Below, one piece after another: positions 48,358 to 57,045 of a stretch of 64,000 nucleotides of DNA. The translations under genes were made by a program, and so were the position numbers. Numbering within the stretch: the stretch's first letter is position 1; each line of letters begins with the position of its first letter. The stretch covers positions 62,001 through 126,000 of the forward strand of contig NZ_JAGGNR010000011.1 in assembly GCF_018614975.1 (NCBI RefSeq), read 5' to 3'. This DNA comes from Paenibacillus polymyxa. GTDB taxonomy: Bacteria > Bacillota > Bacilli > Paenibacillales > Paenibacillaceae. The notes under the pieces were generated by a model. It was not told the origin of the DNA and searched no databases. It was given only the letters and a program-made list of their open reading frames with translations.

Positions 48358-49416
48358 ATGACATTTTATAAAGTGCAACATCAAGCTCAGGATAACCGGA
48401 CAGGGAAGACGAGCAAAAGAGGCAGCATGAAGTTACTGTGGACGGGTTTGCTTATTCTCACTTTGCTGGTATTGTCAGCGTGTGGGCAGGATAGTTCCAA
48501 TAGTGCGAAGATAGTGGAAGGCAAGGTAAACGTTGTGACGACATTTTATCCTGTATATGCTTTTACGACTGCAATCGGTGGTGAGGATGCCAATGTCATT
48601 AACCTGCTGCCAACGGGAGTAGAGCCACATGACTGGACTCCGAAGAGTCAGGATATCGTTAATACGTCCAAGGCACAGCTGTTTCTCTATAATGGAGCTG
48701 GATTGGAAGGATGGGTGCCGAATTTCCTGAAGTCGCTGAATAGCGATACACAGGTGAAGTCTGTTGCCGTCAGCGAAGGTGTTAAGCTGTTAACCGCTGA
48801 GGGTGATGATGGGCACGGTCACGGCGAAGAGCATGAAGACGAGCATGCAGATGAACACACAGATGAGGCTACCAGTGAAGATGTCGCTGATCATCATATT
48901 GATCCACATACGTGGGTTAGTCCGAAATCGGCCATGATCATGGCTGAAAACATCAAAAATAGTCTGGTCGAGGCAGATCCTGATCACAAAGCAGGTTACG
49001 AACAACGTTATGAAGAGCTTCGTACGAAGCTTGAGACGCTGGATCAGCGTTTTACAAATGAATTGGCCAACGTACCGAACAACGAAATTGTAGTCTCGCA
49101 CCAAGCGTTTGGTTACCTTGCACGTGATTATGGATTAACTCAGCATGCCATTATGGGACTTTCCCCGGATGCTGAACCGACAGGACAGGATATTGTGAAG
49201 CTTGCGAAATTGGTTAAAGATGAAGGCATTAAGTACATTTTCTTCGAAGAGCTGGTATCTGACAAATTGGCGAAAACACTGGCAAATGAAGCAGGCGTGG
49301 AGACCATGGTCCTTAATCCGGTTGAGGGATTGACCAAGGAGCAGGCAACAAACGGGGATGATTATTTCACCCTCATGGAGAAAAATTTGCAAAATCTGCT
49401 GATCGCATTAAAATAA
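48358..49416 (+). CDS. znuA: Zinc ABC transporter binding lipoprotein ZnuA
   Basis: 352 aa cluster A-I metal-binding protein. Signal segment LLWTGLLILTLLVL with lipobox LSAC, then the fold with metal-ligand histidines (GVEPHDW, HIDPHTW, VSHQAFGY) and a His/Asp/Glu-rich loop (about 143-170, HGHGEEHEDEHADEH) typical of zinc binders. The start at 48358 has GGAG nine bases upstream but gives a 23-residue basic extension before the signal; ATG 48427 (MKLLWTG) would give a classical signal peptide. It delivers zinc to ZnuB. Confidence 0.94.
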   Translation: MTFYKVQHQAQDNRTGKTSKRGSMKLLWTGLLILTLLVLSACGQDSSNSAKIVEGKVNVVTTFYPVYAFTTAIGGEDANVINLLPTGVEPHDWTPKSQDIVNTSKAQLFLYNGAGLEGWVPNFLKSLNSDTQVKSVAVSEGVKLLTAEGDDGHGHGEEHEDEHADEHTDEATSEDVADHHIDPHTWVSPKSAMIMAENIKNSLVEADPDHKAGYEQRYEELRTKLETLDQRFTNELANVPNNEIVVSHQAFGYLARDYGLTQHAIMGLSPDAEPTGQDIVKLAKLVKDEGIKYIFFEELVSDKLAKTLANEAGVETMVLNPVEGLTKEQATNGDDYFTLMEKNLQNLLIALK

Positions 49417-49443
49417 GATAGAATGAAGGATTCAGATCGAAGA

Positions 49444-49472
49444 GTCTTTACCGTTCACGGTGAAGGCTTTTA
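49444..49472 (+). terminator. Hairpin between znuA and znuC
   Basis: GTCTTTACCG / CGGTGAAGGC, a 10-bp stem with two G-T pairs, loop TTCA, followed by TTTTA. It may partly terminate or stabilise the mRNA so that the binding protein is made in excess over the transporter. Confidence 0.6.
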
Positions 49473-49516
49473 TGACGCTATGAAGATCCTTATATATAAT
49501 GAAGGGCGGCTTTGCC

Positions 49517-50275
49517 ATGCAGCAAATCATGCCACTATGTCATGATCCAATTATAGAGATCGAGAAACTATCATTTTCCTATGGGGACCAACGAGTGATT
49601 GAGAATCTCGATTTTATGGCTCAGGAACGGGACTTTGTCGGGATTATCGGTTCCAATGGGGCGGGTAAAACGACATTGCTGCGCATGCTGGTAGGACTTC
49701 TTCCTCCTGCGCAGGGAGATATCAAACTATTTGGACAGTCGATCCGCAGGTTCAAGGACTGGGACCGAATCGGTTATGTGCCGCAAAAGAATGCATTTAA
49801 CCCGTTGTTCCCTGCGACCGTTCGTGAAGTGGTCATGTCAGGCTTGTATAATAACAAAAACATGTTCCGTCGTATGTCTCGCAAATGCCAGCAACAGTGC
49901 ACGGATGCGATGCAGGTCATGCGGATCGAGGATCTGGCGAACAAACGTATTGGTCAATTGTCCGGCGGACAGCAGCAACGTGTATTTTTGGCACGAGCGC
50001 TTATCAATCACCCGGATCTGTTGATTCTGGATGAACCTACCGTAGGTATTGATGCTGAATCACAGGCCAGTTTCTTTGAACTGATTACTCATATGCATGA
50101 ACATCATCGCATGACTTTTCTAATGGTGTCGCATGATATGGATCGGATGGAGAGTTATCTGGGTTCTGAAGCTGTGGTAACGAATGGCAAAATTAATTTT
50201 CATGTCCGTCATTCGCATGAGGTACAGGATTGTGCTGAGACCAATCTGCAACATACCACTGCACAGGTACGCTAG
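49517..50275 (+). CDS. znuC: Zinc ABC transporter ATPase ZnuC
   Basis: 252 aa. Walker A GSNGAGKTT, signature LSGGQQQR, Walker B LLILDEPT and the H-loop VSHD. It drives zinc uptake with ZnuA and ZnuB. The ATG at 49517 is preferred to that at 49499 because GAAGGGCGG lies between them at suitable distance. The chain ends with a His-containing tail (FHVRHSHEVQ). Confidence 0.95.
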   Translation: MQQIMPLCHDPIIEIEKLSFSYGDQRVIENLDFMAQERDFVGIIGSNGAGKTTLLRMLVGLLPPAQGDIKLFGQSIRRFKDWDRIGYVPQKNAFNPLFPATVREVVMSGLYNNKNMFRRMSRKCQQQCTDAMQVMRIEDLANKRIGQLSGGQQQRVFLARALINHPDLLILDEPTVGIDAESQASFFELITHMHEHHRMTFLMVSHDMDRMESYLGSEAVVTNGKINFHVRHSHEVQDCAETNLQHTTAQVR

Positions 50276-50327
50276 CTGTATTTATGGCCCAATAGATTAG
50301 AGTAAGGCCGAAGGAGTCGTGTTTGTT

Positions 50328-51131
50328 TTGGAAATATTAATGAGTGATTTTTTCCAGCGTGCGCTGGCGGGTGGGTTGCTAATTGGTATTACCGCTCCGT
50401 TAATCGGACTGTTCCTGGTCTTACGGCGGTTATCCATGATCGGAGACACCTTGTCTCATGTGACCATTGCCGGCGTTGCACTTGGATTTCTGATTGAAGT
50501 GTATCCGATTGCGGTGGGCTTGATATTTGCCGTGCTTGCTTCATTTGCAATAGAGAAATTGCGCAAAGCGTACAAGAGTTACGCCGAATTATCAATTGCC
50601 ATTATCATGTCCGGTGGCGTGGCTCTTGCTTCCTTGTTCTTCACGCTGGGCAAAGGATATAATGCAGATGTCATGAGTTATCTGTTCGGCAGTATATATA
50701 CATTAGACGCTACGGATCTGAAGCTCGTAGGTGTGGTTACGCTGATCGTGGTGATTGTAGTGGCATTGTTACATAAGGAATTTTTCCTGCTGAGCTTTGA
50801 GGAAGATGCGGCAGCGGTTACGGGGTTGCCTGTGAGAATTCTGAACATGTTAATCACGGTAATGACAGCACTTGTCATTAGCACGGCGATCAAGATTGTT
50901 GGTGCGCTTCTGGTGTCAGCGCTATTGACCATTCCGGTAGCGGTCAGCCTGTTGATGGCCCGAAGTTTCAAATCCGCCATTATTTTGTCTGTGATTATCG
51001 GCGAAATTGCCGTAGTCCTTGGACTGGTCGTAGCAGGCATCTGGAACCTCGCTCCTGGTGCAACAATTGTATTATTGCTGATCATGATGCTGATTCTGAC
51101 GATGATTGGAAAAAAAGGGTTCCGAGCCTGA
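50328..51131 (+). CDS. znuB: Zinc ABC transporter permease ZnuB
   Basis: About 267 aa, nine or so membrane segments of the ABC-3 family (APLIGLFLVLRRLSMIGDTLSHV, then the long central coupling region). Candidate starts are GTG 50319, TTG 50328 and ATG 50340; AAGGAG at 50311-50316 suits the TTG best. It completes the znuACB operon. ccdA follows 49 bp later without a clear terminator. Confidence 0.95.
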   Translation: MEILMSDFFQRALAGGLLIGITAPLIGLFLVLRRLSMIGDTLSHVTIAGVALGFLIEVYPIAVGLIFAVLASFAIEKLRKAYKSYAELSIAIIMSGGVALASLFFTLGKGYNADVMSYLFGSIYTLDATDLKLVGVVTLIVVIVVALLHKEFFLLSFEEDAAAVTGLPVRILNMLITVMTALVISTAIKIVGALLVSALLTIPVAVSLLMARSFKSAIILSVIIGEIAVVLGLVVAGIWNLAPGATIVLLLIMMLILTMIGKKGFRA

Positions 51132-51180
51132 CGACTGAACGAGCAAGCACGTGAGCCCGGGGAAGGGAGACATCCGCTTC

Positions 51181-51894
51181 ATGCCTGATGTTAATGTATG
51201 GATGGCTTTTGTAGCAGGTTTAGTCTCATTTATATCACCATGTTGTCTTCCGCTGTATCCATCATACCTCTCTTACATTACAGGAATGACGGTGCAACAA
51301 TTAAAGGATGACCGCAATCAGCGCGAAGTGCGATTTAAGACCATGACGCATACGCTGGCGTTTATTTTAGGCTTCTCGGCTGTATTTTATTCGCTTGGTC
51401 TTGGTGCCGGACTGTTTGGCCAATTTTTCAATGATAACCGTGAATTGATTCGTCAATTGTCTGCGATTTTGATTATGCTTATGGGGTTATTTTTGCTTGG
51501 GGTGTTCAAGCCGCAGTTTCTGATGAAGGAACGCAAGCTGGATATGAAATGGAAGCCAGCAGGATATCTAGGCTCTTTTATATTTGGTATTGGTTTCTCA
51601 GCAGGGTGGTCGCCTTGTATTGGTCCCATTCTAACAGCGATCATTGCTATGGCTGCAAGTGAGCCCACAACCTGGCTGGCGCTGATTACAGGTTATACAG
51701 CAGGGTTTGCAATCCCGTTTTTCATTCTGGCTTTTTTCATCGGTTCGACACGCTGGATCTTACGGTATTCCAATGTCATGATGAAAGTCGGAGGAGCATT
51801 GATGTTGTTTCTTGGGGTATTGCTTTTTACAGATCAGATGACGAAGATTACCATCTGGTTGCAGCAGATCACACCAGACTGGATGATTATTTAA
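51181..51894 (+). CDS. ccdA: Cytochrome c biogenesis protein CcdA
   Basis: 237 aa with six membrane segments. The two redox cysteines lie in FISPCCLPLYPSYLSY and GWSPCIGPIL, the DsbD/CcdA pattern. It carries reducing equivalents across the membrane for haem attachment to cytochrome c and for spore-coat thiol chemistry. ATG 51181 follows GGGAAGGGAG at rather long spacing. The link to the upstream znu genes looks positional only. Confidence 0.93.
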   Translation: MPDVNVWMAFVAGLVSFISPCCLPLYPSYLSYITGMTVQQLKDDRNQREVRFKTMTHTLAFILGFSAVFYSLGLGAGLFGQFFNDNRELIRQLSAILIMLMGLFLLGVFKPQFLMKERKLDMKWKPAGYLGSFIFGIGFSAGWSPCIGPILTAIIAMAASEPTTWLALITGYTAGFAIPFFILAFFIGSTRWILRYSNVMMKVGGALMLFLGVLLFTDQMTKITIWLQQITPDWMII

Positions 51895-51929
51895 ACGGAT
51901 GACTGCATTCGAGTATTATTATGTATGGC

Positions 51930-51985
51930 ATAGCAGGCTACATGAGTTACCAGAGATATTCTGGGTCATGTAACCTGCTTTTTAA
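51930..51985. terminator. Bidirectional terminator between ccdA and splB
   Basis: AGCAGG.TACATGA / TCATGTA.CCTGCT stem with T5 on the right; it serves the two convergent genes. Confidence 0.85.
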
Positions 51986-52041
51986 TCGTTTGTTAGGAAT
52001 GCTTATACCAGCATATCATTATGGACAGTTCTGTTTTTCGT

Positions 52042-53112
52042 TTAGGTGAAGTAATCAATATTGGCTAGTGGAAAATGTTCAAAGATCCGTTCCGTAATGA
52101 ATTCGCGGAGCGCATCCTGCTGGTCATCCTTATACACATACTTGTACTGGCCCCAGCGGCCCCATTTCATCTTGCGTTTCTCAATATCCATCTCCAGCTT
52201 GGTCTTGGGATAACGTTTCTCAATGGTTGCTTTGGCCGTTTTGGTAAAACGGTGCTGGATCATCTCAAAGGTAAGATCCTTGGTTGCTTCCTCTGGAAGT
52301 GTATCTGCCAGCTTCTGCAACAGATCCGAGTATCCTTCTTCCCAGCCTTCATACCACATAATAGGAGCGATAATGAATCCCAGGGGATAACCGGCGTGTG
52401 CAATTTTGCCAGCAGCTTCAATGCGTTCCTCAAATCTGGAGGTAGCCGGTTCAAAGTTTTTGATGACATAATCCGAATTGACACTAAACCGGATACGGGT
52501 GTGGCCGTTATGCTTAATGTTCAGCAACGGATCAACGTGATGATATTTGGTTACAAACCGCAAGCGTCCATATTCTTCTTCCGCCATAAAACGGATCAGG
52601 TCACTTAAATTCTCCGTGATATGCTCGAGTCCTACGGGATCAGACGTACAGGCAGCTTCAAATCGTGTGATTTCAGGCGCGCGTTCTTCAATGTATCCTT
52701 TTGCAGCCTGAATGATCTCCTCGGTATTAACATAGACACGGACATAAGGTTTTGCACCAAGCGTCGTTTGAAGATAACAATAATGGCAGTGCCCCATACA
52801 GCCAGTTGAGATGGGAATGGCATATTCCGCTGAAGGTTTCGACTGGTCAAACTTGAGTGTTTTACGTACACCAACGACCAGAGTACGCTTTGCCATCCGG
52901 TACTTTTCCTGTTCGGTTTCACCGGGCAGGTTTGTGATTCGGTTATGGGATGTGGTCATCTGATAAGGGATGTTTTTGGATGTCACCCACTCCATAATTC
53001 GTTTACCTTTATCATATTCCAACGCACCGGGTTCAAAATACACCAAATCGGGAATAAAGGGTTTAGTGCCTTTTGCTTTACGAACTGGTGGTGAGGCTAC
53101 ACTTGTACTCAC
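52042..53112 (-). CDS. splB: Spore photoproduct lyase
   Basis: 356 aa radical-SAM enzyme. The cluster cysteines are C105, C109 and C112 in GCMGHCHYCYLQ, and the conserved cysteine of the reaction is C155 in AACTSDPVG. It reverses the spore photoproduct thymine dimer at germination. GTG start with AAAGGAG seven bases upstream. It is normally made in the forespore under sigma-G; I could not fit a confident sigma-G promoter. Confidence 0.97.
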   Translation of the reverse strand: MSTSVASPPVRKAKGTKPFIPDLVYFEPGALEYDKGKRIMEWVTSKNIPYQMTTSHNRITNLPGETEQEKYRMAKRTLVVGVRKTLKFDQSKPSAEYAIPISTGCMGHCHYCYLQTTLGAKPYVRVYVNTEEIIQAAKGYIEERAPEITRFEAACTSDPVGLEHITENLSDLIRFMAEEEYGRLRFVTKYHHVDPLLNIKHNGHTRIRFSVNSDYVIKNFEPATSRFEERIEAAGKIAHAGYPLGFIIAPIMWYEGWEEGYSDLLQKLADTLPEEATKDLTFEMIQHRFTKTAKATIEKRYPKTKLEMDIEKRKMKWGRWGQYKYVYKDDQQDALREFITERIFEHFPLANIDYFT

Positions 53113-53303
53113 GAAATCACTCCTTTCGATGCGGAACTTTGATTAGTTTGCCTCGATTGGGGAGAAGTCACGCCTGCCAATTACTTGTGTAACAGCTCCT
53201 GCGAACTGTGCAGGACTTGCCAATGCGTATTGATAACATGTATCATTATAAGATAGGGACCAGGCACGAATAGGGGCCGGTCAGAGAGAAAAGAGGGAAG
53301 CAG

Positions 53304-53732
53304 ATGCCAACGCCCAGTATGGAAGATTATTTGGAGCGTATATACAAATTAATTGATGAAAAGGGCTATGCTCGTGTGTCTGATATAGCTGAAGGACTGG
53401 AAGTACATCCTTCATCGGTGACGAAGATGATCCAAAAGCTGGACAAAGACGAGTACCTGATCTATGAGAAGTACCGCGGACTGGTGCTTACGCCAAAAGG
53501 CAAAAAGATGGGCAAACGTTTGATGGAGCGCCATCATCTGCTTGAACAATTTTTGACAACGATTGGTGTTCAGGAAGAAAATATTTACAATGATGTTGAA
53601 GGCATTGAACATCATCTGAGCTGGGACTCCATTACATGCATTGAGTCCTTGGTTGAATACTTCCGTCAGGATGAGAGCCGGTTGCGTGACCTCAAAAACC
53701 TTCAGGACGTCATGAGTAATACGGAGTCTTAA
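53304..53732 (+). CDS. mntR: Manganese transport regulator MntR
   Basis: 142 aa DtxR-family protein: winged helix ([32 protein letters not shown]) and dimerisation domain. Metal ligands fit the MntR set: Asp near residue 8, Glu in the second helix, and the His/Glu cluster in [11 protein letters not shown]. It represses Mn(II) uptake genes when Mn is plentiful. AGAGGGA precedes the ATG. A terminator follows. Confidence 0.96.
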   Translation: MPTPSMEDYLERIYKLIDEKGYARVSDIAEGLEVHPSSVTKMIQKLDKDEYLIYEKYRGLVLTPKGKKMGKRLMERHHLLEQFLTTIGVQEENIYNDVEGIEHHLSWDSITCIESLVEYFRQDESRLRDLKNLQDVMSNTES

Positions 53733-53760
53733 GTTTCAGCAGCGGAATACACATGGTGAT

Positions 53761-53776
53761 ATACAATGAATTGTAT
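53761..53776. promoter_or_regulatory. Perfect 16-bp palindrome after mntR
   Basis: ATACAAT-GA-ATTGTAT. It sits just before the mntR terminator; either a protein-binding site or chance. Confidence 0.3.
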
Positions 53777-53788
53777 CCTGTGATCAAA

Positions 53789-53830
53789 GGATGCTTCTTG
53801 CCGTTTCAATGGCAAGAAGCATTTTTTTTT
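53789..53830 (+). terminator. Terminator of mntR
   Basis: ATGCTTCTTGCC / GGCAAGAAGCAT 12-bp perfect stem and T9. Confidence 0.95.
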
Positions 53831-53860
53831 GTGCAATCACACCATAATTTGGTGATTTTC

Positions 53861-53886
53861 GCAACTAAACGAACGGTAGAAGCGTC
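53861..53886 (+). promoter_or_regulatory. ECF-sigma-type promoter of GHL10 gene
   Basis: GCAAC (53861-53865), 17-bp spacer, CGTC (53883-53886, then TATTAA). It resembles the promoter at 42257-42281 in both elements. Confidence 0.6.
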
Positions 53887-53941
53887 TATTAAACTAGTAG
53901 AATTTACCGCAAATTTATATTGATTTTGGAGGACTGCACTA

Positions 53942-55552
53942 ATGAACGTTCGTAAAGGATTGATGCTGCTGCTCATTTTTGTACTTGGATTACAGACAGC
54001 AGGCATGACGGCACAAGCAGCCGGGCAGAAGGAAATCGCTATTTTTCTAGACGGCAACCGTTTGGAATCGGATGTATCACCCTACATCTTGCCCAAAGTA
54101 AATGTAACGATGGTACCTCTGCGTGTTATTAGCGAAGGACTGGGTGCGTCTGTTTTATGGTCTCAAGCTACTCGTACCGTGACCATTCAGAAATCCGATT
54201 CGGTCATCTCTATGACGAGCGGGCGCCAGCAGGCGACCGTGGATAACGCTGTAGTTGGTCTGGATGCATCGGTCGAATTGAAACAAGGTCGGGTGATGGT
54301 ACCCATTCGATTCGTCAGTGAGAACCTGGGCATTCGAGTGAACTGGAATCAGACAGCCCAGACCATTGATCTGTACACAGGAGACGAATCAGTCCCAACT
54401 CCTGAACCAACCCCGGCAACCCCAGCGGAGCCTGGAGGCACGGGCACTGTACCAGCTTCTGAAGAGATGCGAGGAGCATGGATCTCCACTGTGAATGGAG
54501 ACTGGCCTTCATCCGGAGCCAAGGGAAATGTAGAGAAGCAAAAACAGGAGTATACGAAACAGCTAGATACTTTGCAAGGTATGGGCATTAATGCCGTATT
54601 TGTCCAAGTGAGAGCCAATGGGGATGCCATCTATCCTTCAGGTCTGGTACCTTGGAACAGCGTATTAACAGGAACACAAGGTAAAGATCCTGGTTATGAT
54701 CCCCTCGCGTTTATGGTCGAGGAAGCACACAAACGGGGGCTGGAGTTCCACGCTTGGTTTAATCCGTTTAGAGCAACGAACTCAGCGAATGCATCGAACT
54801 TGGCTGCAAACCACATCTCCAAGCTTCATCCCGACTGGATTGTGAATGCATCCGGCAAAATGTACATTAACCCGGGTATCCCGGAAGCCAGACAGCATAT
54901 CATCGATACGATCATGGAAGTGGTCAATCAGTATGATATTGATGGTGTACATCTGGATGATTATTTCTATCCAACCAATGTGACTTTTAATGATGATGCA
55001 GCCTTCAAAACCTATAACACATTAAATACCAAAGACCGTGCTGAATGGCGTCGTGACAATATCAATCAGTTTGTCAAGCAACTCGGGCAGAGCATTCACA
55101 GCGTGAAAGCTAACGTTGAATATGGAATTAGTCCATTTGGTGTATGGCGTAACAAATCCGTTGATCTGACAGGTTCTGATACCAGAGCAGGAGTAACCGC
55201 GTATGACAGCATGAATGCAGATGTGCGGACATGGATTAACCAGGAGTGGATCGACTATGTCGCTCCGCAGGTGTATTGGAGTATGACACTGAACGTAGCC
55301 CGATATGACAAAGTCGTGGACTGGTGGGCAAATGAAGTGGCTAATACAAATGTGAAATTGTATATCGGCCACTCTCCTTATAAGTTAGGTACGCCGGAAA
55401 TTGGCTGGCAGACATCACAGGAGATTATCGATCAGCTGAATTACAACAAGAAGTATGGTTCGGTCAAAGGAGATATTTTCTTTAGTTCACAGTACCTGAC
55501 GAAGAACCCTCTTGGCTTGATTGCCAAATTAAAAGCTTATTATGGGCTATAA
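53942..55552 (+). CDS. Secreted GHL10-type glycosyl hydrolase with CAO-N domain
   Basis: 536 aa. Signal peptide to about AQA (residue 26), a copper-amine-oxidase N-terminal domain (about 28-148), a Thr/Pro linker, then a GH10-like/YngK (DUF187) TIM barrel from about residue 175 (MRGAWISTVNGDWPSS, FVQVRANGDAIYPS, FHAWFNPFRA, IDGVHLDDYFYP). The Asp pair in HLDDYF and the later YVAPQVYW fit the family's active-site region. It probably acts on a cell-wall or surface polysaccharide. GGAGG precedes the ATG. Confidence 0.92.
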   Translation: MNVRKGLMLLLIFVLGLQTAGMTAQAAGQKEIAIFLDGNRLESDVSPYILPKVNVTMVPLRVISEGLGASVLWSQATRTVTIQKSDSVISMTSGRQQATVDNAVVGLDASVELKQGRVMVPIRFVSENLGIRVNWNQTAQTIDLYTGDESVPTPEPTPATPAEPGGTGTVPASEEMRGAWISTVNGDWPSSGAKGNVEKQKQEYTKQLDTLQGMGINAVFVQVRANGDAIYPSGLVPWNSVLTGTQGKDPGYDPLAFMVEEAHKRGLEFHAWFNPFRATNSANASNLAANHISKLHPDWIVNASGKMYINPGIPEARQHIIDTIMEVVNQYDIDGVHLDDYFYPTNVTFNDDAAFKTYNTLNTKDRAEWRRDNINQFVKQLGQSIHSVKANVEYGISPFGVWRNKSVDLTGSDTRAGVTAYDSMNADVRTWINQEWIDYVAPQVYWSMTLNVARYDKVVDWWANEVANTNVKLYIGHSPYKLGTPEIGWQTSQEIIDQLNYNKKYGSVKGDIFFSSQYLTKNPLGLIAKLKAYYGL

Positions 55553-55582
55553 GACATTTTAACAATACAGTGATAAGACAAA

Positions 55583-55640
55583 CCCTTGTTCTCATAGAGT
55601 GGCAGTAGAAATGTGGCTGCCTGGAGAACGGGGGTTTTTT
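55583..55640 (+). terminator. Terminator running up to the patatin start
   Basis: CCC..GTTCTC (about 55583-55593) pairs with GAGAACGGGG, an inner GGCAG/CTGCC stem lies inside, and TTTTTT follows, ending three bases before the next ATG. Confidence 0.75.
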
Positions 55641-55643
55641 GTT

Positions 55644-56645
55644 ATGTTAATTAACGCGGTATTTGAAGGTGGAGGCGTCAAGGGAATATCGCTTGCGGGA
55701 GCTGTGCAGGGTGCTCAAGACTGCGGCATTCAGTTTAATCGGGTGGCTGGGACGTCATCGGGCTCCATTGTAGCTGCTCTACTAGCGGCGGGTTACAGGG
55801 CCGAAGAGATGAAAGTCATTATTGAGAATACCCCCTTCGTTTCATTGCTGCGTCGTTCCCCCATATTTAATACCCGATGGATCGGACCCGCGGCAAGGCT
55901 GTTCTTGAAGAAAGGACTGTATTCGGGAGAAGCGCTGGAATCATGGATTCGCAAGATGCTGGAGCAGAAAGGGATTCGCACATTCGCTGACTTGCCACAA
56001 GGTAAGTTGCTTATTACCGCATCCGATATATCCAATGGGACCATACTGGTGCTGCCGGACGATATTCGGCGGTTCGGCATTGACCCTGCGAAGCTGGATG
56101 TTGCAAAGGCGGTACGTATGAGTTGCAGTATCCCGTATTTTTTCGATCCGGTAGTCATACGCAAATCACCAGTATTCTCCAAAGGCCTTCCTTTTCAAGA
56201 TCAGTTTGTGTATGTCGTGGATGGTGGATTGCTTAGCAATTTTCCGTTGTGGCTCTTCGATGGTGATCGCTCGGCACGAGGAGGAGACGTTATTCCGGTT
56301 GTTGGATTCAAAATGGTGGGGAAGACAGAAGTGGAACCTGCCCGGATTAAAGGACCGCTAAGCATGCTTCAGGCCCTTGTGGAGACGATGCTCACAGCAC
56401 ATGATGAACGCTACATCGAACAGATTAACCGGTTTCGTACAGTGAAGATACCAACGCTTGGGATTAAACCGACGCAATTTCATTTATCGTTACAGGACAG
56501 CACAGCCTTATATCGATCAGGCGCAACCGCAGGGAGCGAATTTTTCCATGGGTGGAATACAAAAATGTATGGTGAACAGCTGGACAAACAAAGAAAAGAA
56601 CTGCGCAAGAAACAAGCAGAAGCTCCGCCTCTGATTCCTGTATAA
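55644..56645 (+). CDS. Patatin-like phospholipase (YqhO-like)
   Basis: 333 aa. Oxyanion motif GGGVKGI, nucleophile GTSSGS and the catalytic aspartate in DGGLLSNFP form the patatin Ser-Asp dyad. It is a predicted lipid acyl hydrolase. Its position facing yqhP/yqhQ matches B. subtilis yqhO as I remember it. The start ATG follows the previous terminator's T-run, so the GGGGG of that stem may double as ribosome site. The frame is open 15 codons earlier through the hairpin. Confidence 0.92.
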   Translation: MLINAVFEGGGVKGISLAGAVQGAQDCGIQFNRVAGTSSGSIVAALLAAGYRAEEMKVIIENTPFVSLLRRSPIFNTRWIGPAARLFLKKGLYSGEALESWIRKMLEQKGIRTFADLPQGKLLITASDISNGTILVLPDDIRRFGIDPAKLDVAKAVRMSCSIPYFFDPVVIRKSPVFSKGLPFQDQFVYVVDGGLLSNFPLWLFDGDRSARGGDVIPVVGFKMVGKTEVEPARIKGPLSMLQALVETMLTAHDERYIEQINRFRTVKIPTLGIKPTQFHLSLQDSTALYRSGATAGSEFFHGWNTKMYGEQLDKQRKELRKKQAEAPPLIPV

Positions 56646-56648
56646 ACG

Positions 56649-56693
56649 TGAAAAAAGCAATTCTCCGCATGTTGGGAGAACTGCTTTTTTGGT
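56649..56693. terminator. Bidirectional terminator
   Basis: AAAAAAGCA.TTCTCC / GGAGAA.TGCTTTTTT between the patatin gene and the convergent small membrane gene. Confidence 0.92.
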
Positions 56694-56707
56694 TGTTCAA
56701 TAACTAT

Positions 56708-57040
56708 TTAGTGAAATTTCGGTATATCTTCATCGCTTTTTCCTTTTTGTCCCTGAATCACTTGGAAAGGATAATCCTTACGTTTCTTTGAAGAGCCGCT
56801 GCTCTTTCTGGCACTGGACTGTGCATTGACTTTCGCCATGGTTCGTGCAGATGGCTTAATCTTTGGTGTTTTGGCTTTGCTTGCCCAGCGACGAGGTGGA
56901 TATTTGTACAGCAGGAATACGGCTCCGAACACGACCAGAGGAATAATGATCCTGGATGGACTAGCGTTCCCCAGCCAAGTCAAGACTCCAACAGCAGCTA
57001 GTGCGATGAACGTCCAAAATAAGATTGCCTGCTTGTTCAT
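56708..57040 (-). CDS. Small membrane protein (YqhP position)
   Basis: 110 aa. Two membrane segments (AILFWTFIALAAVGVLTWL and IIIPLVVFGAVFLLY) and a very basic Lys/Arg/Ser-rich tail to residue 110. Function unknown. It occupies the yqhP slot beside yqhQ, though sequence identity could not be checked. ATG 57040 follows AAAGGG at good spacing; an in-frame GTG at 57049 overlaps the yqhQ stop, so the two are coupled. Confidence 0.85.
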   Translation of the reverse strand: MNKQAILFWTFIALAAVGVLTWLGNASPSRIIIPLVVFGAVFLLYKYPPRRWASKAKTPKIKPSARTMAKVNAQSSARKSSGSSKKRKDYPFQVIQGQKGKSDEDIPKFH

Positions 57041-57045
57041 ATCAT

